Assembly: GCA_013306675.1 (NCBI GenBank)
Contig: JABLUY010000015.1
Span: forward strand, 124,001-188,000
Reading direction: 5' to 3'
Length of the DNA: 64,000 nt
Source: Thraustochytrium sp. TN22
Taxonomy: Eukaryota; Sar; Bigyra; Thraustochytrida; Thraustochytriidae
The position numbers and the translations under genes are program-made. A model generated the notes under the pieces. That model did no database searches. It was not told the DNA's origin and saw only the letters and a list, made by a program, of their open reading frames with translations. Positions 62,501-64,000 of the stretch are shown here, piece after piece (the first letter of the stretch is position 1; each line of letters starts with the position of its first letter).

Positions 62501-64000
62501 ACGGCGGGAGCTCGTACTCAACCAGAAGGGCCCCATCGCTGGCGAAGTTCCGACGCAGCGTCACTGCACCGGGGCGGTCTGGCAGAGCCAGCGTGCGCAC
62601 CGGCGAGCTGGTCGCAACCGAGACCGCACCCATGCCTTCGGAGCTGATGGCGTAGGCACGAACGTGGTAAAACTTCCCCGGAACCAGATCGTAGATGGTT
62701 GTGCTCGTCGGGTACGAGGTTCCGGCGCTGACCGTGAACGAAACCTGGCGCAGCTCGTCGCTGTTGAAGGAGTCGATGGCGTCAAGCTCGATAACGAAGC
62801 TCGTGACCTGGGCGCCGCCGCTGCTGTCCGGATGCTCAAGAGATACGCTAATGGCGCTCTCCGAGACCACAGAGATGGCGATGTTCTTGGGCGGCAGCGG
62901 CGTGCCGAGGGCAGGAGTGATCGACGCCGGGACCGGAGCCACGAAATCGCCAGTGCCGCGCATCGCGTTGTAGGCCGCCACGCGCACGTAGTACAGCTTG
63001 CGACCCAGACCCGTGATGCGGTAGCTGTACGGAAGGCGGCCCTGCACGCCTGCGCGAACGGCCTCCACAGAGAGAACGCCAGGCGCCGGAATGCCAGCGC
63101 TGTCCACTGTGAAGCGATCACCAACACGGCCCGGGTAGAGCAGCTCCAAGAAGGTAATTGTCCATGCGTGACCGCCGTCGGCGGCCAGAACGTTGCGCTT
63201 CACATCGACGAGACCGACCGTGATGAGCGTCTCGAGCGCCGCCTTCACCTCGGCGGCAGACGCGCCCACGTTGATCGGGTCGGTGCGCTGGCCATCCACA
63301 GCGAGCTGGAAAGTGCCGGTCGAAATGCCGGTGCAGGTGATGCGGCGTACCTCCGCCACCGGCGCAGCGTCCGAGGCTTGCACGACGCCCGACCCGAGCA
63401 GACTCGAGTCGAAGAGCGGGCTCACGTCCCACTCCAGCTCATAGTGCGTGACGGCAGCGCCGCCGTTCTCGCGTGGCGCGAGCCATTCCACGAGAAGCTC
63501 AGAGCTGGACACCGTCGTGACCACTGGATACGAAACGGCGCGGGGTGCGAGCGCGATGGGCGACACGGACGCTGGTACAGTTGACTCCGGCGCGGAGAAG
63601 CCAAGCTCGTTGCCGGCCGAGACGCGCCCAAAGTAGGGCACACCACTCAGCAGGCCAGAGAACGTCGCGGTGCCCACAGCCCGGATAGCGATTTCCGCGT
63701 CGTTGTCGGGCGCGGAGAGCGTTTTCTCGTAGATTGCCACTAGCTTCCGCGGCGCGGACGTCTGCACGCTCGTGAAGGTAACCTCCCACTCAAAGCCATT
63801 GTCCACAGCGGTACGCGAGACATCCACAGTGCCAACCAGGCCGAGCTCCTCGAGCGCCGCCTCAACGTTCGCCGCGCTTGCATCATGGGCAATCTGCGAC
63901 GTCCGGGCGAGACGGTAGCACGGAACGTGCGCAAAAGTGTCGCCCGCGTGCGTGGCAGACTTTGTCGCATCTACGGCATCGGCCAGCGGCGCGCTGTAGA
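41523..64000 (-). CDS. Giant fibronectin-III / repeated beta-module protein, N terminus outside window
   Basis: The minus frame is open without interruption from the right edge to a TAA at 41523: 7,492 codons, no intron. The start is beyond base 64000. By eye it has about 18 fibronectin type III domains (signature pattern YxVRVxAxNxxGxG after an SPPxDDGGxxIxxYxIEWD-like strand), four of them nearly consecutive at the C terminus, with another group at about 55.7-57.9 kb. Between them are about 40 copies of a ~100-residue module: EVQTITT, then GTFTLSFxGxxT, IxYDASAxxVKxALExL, IGxVDVTR, GYxWxVTF and a final strand block. I cannot name this module. No membrane segment, enzyme motif or anchor is seen at the C terminus (SLQPVTN). 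Likely an extracellular or surface adhesion/structural protein; that is inference. Its N terminus should show a signal peptide if so. Confidence 0.9.
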   Translation of the reverse strand, partial: YSAPLADAVDATKSATHAGDTFAHVPCYRLARTSQIAHDASAANVEAALEELGLVGTVDVSRTAVDNGFEWEVTFTSVQTSAPRKLVAIYEKTLSAPDNDAEIAIRAVGTATFSGLLSGVPYFGRVSAGNELGFSAPESTVPASVSPIALAPRAVSYPVVTTVSSSELLVEWLAPRENGGAAVTHYELEWDVSPLFDSSLLGSGVVQASDAAPVAEVRRITCTGISTGTFQLAVDGQRTDPINVGASAAEVKAALETLITVGLVDVKRNVLAADGGHAWTITFLELLYPGRVGDRFTVDSAGIPAPGVLSVEAVRAGVQGRLPYSYRITGLGRKLYYVRVAAYNAMRGTGDFVAPVPASITPALGTPLPPKNIAISVVSESAISVSLEHPDSSGGAQVTSFVIELDAIDSFNSDELRQVSFTVSAGTSYPTSTTIYDLVPGKFYHVRAYAISSEGMGAVSVATSSPVRTLALPDRPGAVTLRRNFASDGALLVEYELPPSTDMFGNNGARVESVQVEYATRVFEVQAINLTGADTEPQASFMLELGGETTPCLRMDSSADDLALALNNLATVDGVTVTQDANICDAGCFLVTFTGPSLCNGDIDRLDAQNVGSGTCQAPLADSVAVSIATETDGVAGFMPHVFEVRSSAATGPLGGTFELSFDFLGDFTQALPGAVTVAQKSRELGTSSTWVGSVNRGDAVSIGGELHRVAEEGATFDASIVTLVDIHRSGASLETAYAMDTAVGMATFSNGAYSGTTAADLSGFFSAGDYIRIGSHESEVATYDGSTLTLTDAYPGASDTTLTVYIRKRTSALSASATASQVKAALENLPGVGAVEVTRRGPDPEGGYAWSITMASLFGPATCDSASSQLSGCLAVHSSLTAGASPDLVISTAQTGVAPEFTVLAGTASDASTRAEVQAITSSAASGTFTVDFDNSGTPFTADVDITAEDLKFWLERLTTVGTVDVAFSTNAQGEREWLVTFLSNLGDLPLLAIDDASAVDGTVVAREDTAGAAPSGQIAIGTAGEYDLADHVHVRVAVRNEAGLGPYSTVAQMPMRSSPTLCPTTAPTAVDCSVTPMVGSPGTVPLSLIAEPQLAAPASLSVNAYSASQLAISWEPPAGVLGESLVDYYVVEAYPESSSITSEIQTITVSSDVDNLFGTFRLGFNGETTRALAHDASEADVETAIGELASLRGVVVSSADISYGRTWTVTFAEDLGDQPTLSIDGSGLTSYGGSITASVGAPAQDGALPTDYITFSVVADECERWLDGAYVGACMDGHGDVQVLTLEANVSPVSGEISLSRDGVTESFASTATAMEVAAAVMDITGLGGVEVELVDLTSGQDTFTQWHITFPASAGAQDLLVAHSERLEGLDSTAQVYRRVMIESTADEDNIAGSFTLSIASETTSTLAFNVADSVMEDALEVLDSIGRARVHRAASRRTVRDVRVSVASGDAAVVTTRDLCGEIAVGEVFWVSDMQAQRSTNSGDDCTAASLPLETAWSSDTVVGSSAVESSGHGYIWTILFEVLAVQDDLHVLESVRATPEVDWLGTGVSLRTHRAIGRPARSVVLGAPSEVQTIRTRVDQAPGNVPSFKLSYDGDETGCIDWTFTAAEMKAELELLPGVDRVSVVKSGDGSSDSLFGYLYTVSFWGDEYSGATVLPLTLVGIGSAASCTDPTSGTAEVLTDTPRESYALSAFTSTYLALQGDTAYSVRVTPHSRTGGLGRAASTTASTASVGTFPGAPTSLVVGRFVTENSAMVEYAPPQHDGGAPVTSVEIEWDTQPSFDSPYKQSMRIEVVDEVQRVVTSAQADDIAGTFTLSWGGRVTSALDYDVSAAALAEEIQILTGAYNEGSNPIDVARVALGNGYEWRITFTGLRGNVGMLSADYTRLTGYDARVTVQELVQGSADLYPGQYMMEKQSVRTTALSAISGDFTLTFEGHTTGAISFDASASDVKTALELLPTIHTVNIVRTLAGTDPTEGVVWTVEFTHLVDEIIQGAGNIGLLQADATNLGGLMSEVLVAEMIQGTNPLQVWLEGLTTGTTYYVRASSDNMVGFGGVSATTSVTPVTRPSAPARPTLTVASATSLTLDFEAPEQGSTGLPVTDVLLEWFTGDGIAAEQTITTSALAGVSEVQRITSFAEGTIQGHFRVSFRGELSELIAWDADAATVKATLERMAAIGTVDVTRSPSKVALPGTVTIKADGSGLENCDLADCFSSLSAGDQIWVADETFAVCQGGSCSSLTDTDLDFGEVADYTTADSFTGSLPSDPIKVFRWGYGYDWTITFASGHVGDQPALVPVAASGWVGPNVVLHTIVEREGLQPLSGSFVLGYKDAASGVQDRTPPIPHDASAADIKAALERLETISVVDVTRVVNGYGFDWHVTFVGTSGPVSQLTVDWSQLTGPSARAMVSSTQPGILPSAYGSFVFPVTGAGDYTYTISGLTKGASYMARVKAINDMGHGPASELSAAEEPSGVPGAPQGVSVLTLTNTHIKVIWSPPSDDGGLPVESYRIEWDYDSSFSNIATSNYVATFTVTDDLVGPYHFNIALTTAHAYYVRVRANNRRGAGAFASTAPYSATPALRLPSAPETATLTVVSGAQLLVEWTAPNPDLAVYGGDGGSPITAYLVEWDTNFGQPPAAQYAVVSGSTLSYLIGDRNILTGAVDTPLVEGETYSARVTAMNALGYGPPRMASPATAVPTDQVPPKPTAVTAAVASETSITLSWTLPYSDGGRSLESLEVEWDPSTSYDSLQSIVLDADGTMSAGSFKLDFGPETLSACIAYSADASTMEAALETGFTGITDVSVTRLEEPAPYGHTWRIQFRNPVDPPYALTLSEDQSACAAFTGVTETITTAAESLGSATVPILHETQILATVASVVNEVQEIRATVEVTNERQTITSSVTGVDEVQTITTDAIDVVPEIQTITTSTADVDEEQIISIFADDINEIQTIYTTATHQDEIMTLTITGDDEDEEHELTLTEMRTVQTLSVAASASIDSISEVQFVTVSEPRQTQTISVTAASDFDTTGSAQKIAISANGGTIGGSITVTVPAASGDHLLDQWAADQSVTINMVDSAATMAAAFNALTSFANDPTVTVTTTGDLTSAYIIDISFPASYGFVPEIVVDDSALTNAAAPTVSTVTPGNHGAFKLSYNAVTSRCIRFDEAAASLKQKLEEVAGITTVAATITANSARDYDLEVVFSDPATPVAMVLVLNECDAYGNGFECGGAVCASESLSIVTTNLGGTFQLQFATDDTNCELCNVFSTETTGNIDPTSPSSLEDALNALPNIGSGGVSVTRTDEATGEGYVFTVVFDGSSVRGNVPTLTVADDSLSGDSPSVVVTPDTDGLHSGVYFTYGAGNANQVSRCIPWDADASGSDNLSIKYALEQLVDGGGSAIAVNVGLTALTSSTSGYDITFTAPSDPDDLVAAQCASVFTCGGSACGTADVEVDPTNLAGTFALVADTSSCTLCTVKNSQTTDPIDFSIGGDLEAKLNALTNVEVTVSETSHTGTQGEGKTWRIVFSGTGVSGNLPNNLLQVTSNSLTGDSPSLPNPSVPVEGNEISQTGTYQIRYDDSSVASVSSGLGVVDSDTIQINADGDSGGLGTSVKEKLEGMSNIFSPVAVTKDTSFVDGVGGVRYAITFLGISGDMPPISCIGIDGAALKVDDASGANLYGTSSGTNIAYTVDNTQDGNFLGGSFEVEWAGAVGTQVTIDWDEEETSLKSKLETAYGAAGIGTLGVTRNQYLPAADSLSWTGGYIWTIEYLTRPSNALQLEIYSTGGLTEVESSLNSATAGHSEARAGNVLGGRYKLSFTSKTGTTEETDWIAATDDASDLKASLEALSIIGEVAVTRSATGPAGGSSYTVTFVSSDVGGDVAELVIPSTCQSVQTLTTSAESLVQAGEFRVTYNGGSTACLSWDISQSLMESTLKSAFSVDLFVQVSGDVTDSASNYGKSFEVTFVTPEFGDYDLGLDFTSCAAFTCTDGTCNEDLTWTLDGSCNELTGTGAGASILTDISGNEIRGTFKVQYGGDNTAPLEYDITEENLELALETHPYIGDVEVTRTQTPTMAETSSFVWSITFVNGAVHDGTDHGNDNWPSGYSKAWGINVGDISLVGCENSLTAQVTGQNVLCDVDEFQAGGIPLAGSFTLTLDTTASDFMYRRESVTSAAIEHNAPPSAAQAALTSRPGESIEEILEAMTNIGDVVVSRDMVDAHRAGPGQAGAYVWSVTFLADVCAPSDICLSAGDVPELVPSYAGSLLGGSASVSVAQIVQGNILRGTFTMSLGGEATVPLSWDASAAEVDAALEALAAVKSVEVSSARINKYGARYWSIRFTENPGQTPPGAGDVDDVSLDTNFMFETQAGSSTRSFLLTNDKDGSVGMGGTFTLELSDTSDIVRVFAFDEDPAEVQRKLSEIDPLMDVRVEREVYPSPSSGGWGAVATSDGAVGGYLWRVYFLRNPGVFAGETWPPGSGDVSALAWDDAGLTGDGAAVAVDETVPGSTPLAGYFRLQFDGQMTDALSYDISATDLKTQLELIDSIGEVTTQRSLAMMEPLPGTVSVEHGAAYLDATADLWALLSRGDIIRVGGADGLGQNGVSDIGITGDELITLGTGQMTVGSDTVVTSANLRPILAELDYVRIDNGVYQVLSTGVEEQVVSISGLPTSGGFTLQYLDSTTSCLSYDASAALVESELEALDGIDDVIVSRNFVTGSGYQWTVYFVGDGFDGDVDDLSAATAGCAAGISSVTASESQQGLSANTLTLDRVFTGETNTDAAIYAVAPAFSVLDEGVEVQVLSVTTASGTGSLTGGTYKIFDSANPGGTGCLNYNAEEAEVESAILSLLGETDGIRVTRRLHSASAPSAGYVYTVYFEGTNVAGAQNQLEMTETGCTALTPSGLLSSSTSVAGDTTLAGPLRKEVQRVTLSDDLRTQSLTLQLADTTDVSLVATYKLRYNGASSGSCIDWQATEATVLSEIETLTGGGTVTSVTLTSTTTTVTYEVVFVSAGVLPLEIIEDSCDWTDLVDVRTSPGNLGSGMTLTLDTTDCSMCTVKGSFTTGAIDPSLEHGAASLLQQLYELPNVGAYNVEVTRSDPSDPTEEGGVWDITFTGSTVMGDVPQLVASLGTLAGDSPTVNVQTVTDGTENRIYLGAVTRAVGEVMAATSSVAATYTGWTKTGLTVYKVSGHRWSVNFGTNLGDLDDLQSDVSGLAGASAQVLAFEATKGVLPDQYTVTGLDTGLPYAFRVALRNDLGLGAFSTDDPIEFPRGVPLAPELRSVDVSLHQDEVQRVTLAATHMDEIQTITTSCTDLHEVQTIQTTSSSAITNGGLALAFTGPVNGISRTYTTAQEKRVVRLYHAAGDGSAASVGGFQLAYDGATALACLNQDASEAEVEAALESLGAINDVDVVRTWVEGDAAYTYTIVFVDPAEPAGALTVENGPGSGSACKAWVPSANTYASSVSTIDTAGDDLSYQMTAAELKTQLELLPNVFGVHTQRSIADEFGGFLWTVAFEGNGGNLAPMTCTPNGDFDGSACTVRTVSNGNELGGFFTLTLGGSTTSNIAYNADESTVQSAIEALNGGGVHMVDVTRATLDASTDAYVWSVTFISDIGDLGAMTTVNSLTGAGAQVQVAELQKGNWLSGSFTLSYQGATTRAIAYDASAATLKTELELLSTIFSVDVSVSDTDTQRGRSWLVTFTSPSNGGDLNLMTGSATLLSGEGKTVLVDEFQKGAEAIGQEASVTFEASLGDRGSPVTGYRVELDTTVGFDSGDGQWYMLESADLLYRTQEVRVSATPRDEVQEVHLYKESQTQTIVVSADDTITDGEYVLSYNGRKTVCIAFDADEATMTTAIANAVLAYDAGFTPPVVTVTKTGDATNGFSYEVVFAESTGLFQLEVESLGTAECSTDFTCSGAGCGSGDLVTITPEALTGTFTLSLDTSSDCELCFFPGVADTTGNLDPTSASVAADVQTALEGLSNVFPGGVTVAMVQHSGSMGHGMTLQVVFSGGAVQGNVPELTITASVGADFSTAVATTQQGEAMAGTFSLIYGGEETAQLSFEATANQVRDALEALPGLMTVAVTRDTAWDALPGQVSTTHGASVLTSTEDMGLSRGEVIRVREEIFSVARTGGLDATSVPLATEADYLVADAYGGSSESGLQAYRRVAGYTYMVTVQRTTTGTGPGPITAARHALAPDSASVRVRGGKEFTFASDQSAGFGCAKCFFAPSLDAGTTYYVRVQARNSMGLSAFSSTLTVVPMELPSAPQNVYLSTVSSTALLVEFEPGVSDGGDTIIGYEVEYDTSSDFATAQVVSVGESSIQGSPPYHAFVTDLSVATEYFVRVAALNSVERQIVDPELNAPNYGYNTNWQTSTPESVLTADQPPLAPFDVDVTLVSGSVIRVVTTSPDRDGGVELVKLRIEWDTSSTFQSLEGNLPLCSTEQVIANNDNLRLLTSVPKRWVFDIGATTIIHALTGLVCDPLEEGVPYYVRVAAYNGVGETGYGDYYTTAVPMAPKEAPAAPTDVALTSAVEQDTPITSLNVTWEAPLDDGGSPVTSYRVEWFVLEPVYEVQRVTLVNSVAGATTGTFYLLLNGHSTAALKHDISAADMRYALMNLDSWAVVGHVEVTRAAVANKGYRWDITFLDQALNPGNLPPLMLHPNDLAGNAGTLSYSVAEVVSGARSGGRKEVQKVQTTATGAEVEGYYRLSLDGSDWSPLIAYDASASDMVDALESLVSVGKVSCSRSGPDSELGYIWHVTFDTLGSQSDWDIPKLQVDTSSLSTTDDDNYVASITIWDGDNSVSNINAAAPSLVDSQIVCDTCTIGETPYAFSFQEVDADSATLEYEITGLQTGVEYQVRVLAANERGYGSASSIVSHTPPLQVPGAPSNVALAVKDGDSSALEISFDPPSSDGGDEIVKYAVQFDTEAGFNSPASAGFAGTLQLRCPNFPVLEVITVETAPTDGTEAVNSGYFDLELEYNGVTVSTEHGVSFDAPAMAADESGASEVYCLDSGGLSVCDNTIEHGSMQSHIESMTRTLGLTSGVSVTRTATTGSKGYVWTITFLDTVNGLTLRDTSSGANLGTDGDDPASVAINTISLGATYSACTGTHSIEGLTQGRTYYARVFAYNSVGYSMGAAAPSPKKPMKVPAPPTDVRLSVLSGTSLRVVFSPDDDGGDTITKYLIEYDTESTFDSSNKQQKEHLYLEGGAPFSVSLTGLTMGTPYFVRVAAYNSQGYGAFESSSPTSEKPMQVPSAPTNVRLLVTSDSKLTVTFDTPENTGGDDISYYKVLWDRDSSFSSLFELPHKGYSDRPASLHRSFTIGDLTNSTNYYVKVQARNTIGYGPTQRANPISRAATPQLPGKPYNVQAVAGASAGTIDVTFNAPRVPDHGTPCNGGGPLSTATDEVCATGMGRDHGSFGEADGGSPIIRYIIEWDVQPDFVSSNNAPHKDQYLLAADDTDSFSYQITGLSSARRYYVRVNAENAVGPGHFEDSTSAGASLQPVTN
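54940..55412 (-). repeat. Array of about 12 degenerate 13-residue repeats in the giant protein
   Basis: Consecutive units such as HETQILATVASVV, NEVQEIRATVEVT, NERQTITSSVTGV, DEVQTITTDAIDV, PEIQTITTSTADV and NEIQTIYTTATHQ follow one another with a period of about 13 residues (39 bp). Each resembles the EVQTITT strand that opens the ~100-residue modules elsewhere in the protein, as if that first strand alone had been amplified. Confidence 0.8.

Overview
The window looks like nuclear DNA of a GC-rich, nearly intron-free heterotrophic protist. A thraustochytrid or other labyrinthulomycete stramenopile is my best guess. Supporting points are long uninterrupted reading frames (one exceeds 22 kb), eukaryote-only proteins (IFT46, a multi-IQ myosin, CIAO3/Nar1, an MCTP-like C2 protein), a mitochondrial presequence, an intron-bearing tRNA, a purine at -3 of most chosen ATGs, and abundant Ser, Gln, Asp and Glu homopeptides. 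The assignment is inference; no marker rRNA is present.

Layout, left to right: the 3' part of a TPR protein (+); IFT46 (-); a mitochondrial DmdC-like acyl-CoA dehydrogenase (-); an ankyrin protein (+); a gene-poor stretch of about 3.8 kb with two inverted copies of a SINE-like element, a decayed glycosyltransferase fragment and a tRNA-Gln(TTG) gene with a 20-nt intron; a C1-C2 membrane protein with an MCTP/PRT_C-like tail (+); a 144-bp tandem duplication; a calponin-homology protein with polyQ and a C-terminal membrane anchor (+); a sulfotransferase with an internal membrane hairpin (-); 3.5 kb without a convincing gene; a myosin with a PH-like and TPR tail (+); CIAO3/Nar1 (+); two nearly identical tandem genes for a multi-pass membrane LRR protein (both -); a 103-residue RRM protein (+); and, from 41523 to the right edge, the C-terminal 7,492 codons of one giant fibronectin-III/beta-module protein (-).

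The genes are unrelated single transcription units, as expected in a eukaryote, with no operon logic. Themes are cytoskeleton and cilium (IFT46, myosin, CH-anchor protein), membrane or lipid signalling (C1-C2 protein), Fe-S assembly (CIAO3) and cell-surface adhesion (giant protein). The most unusual content is the giant protein: about 40 copies of an unnamed beta-module, about 18 FN3 domains, a small domain nested inside some modules, a Cys-pair module subclass and a 13-residue repeat array. The tandem LRR membrane-protein pair comes next.
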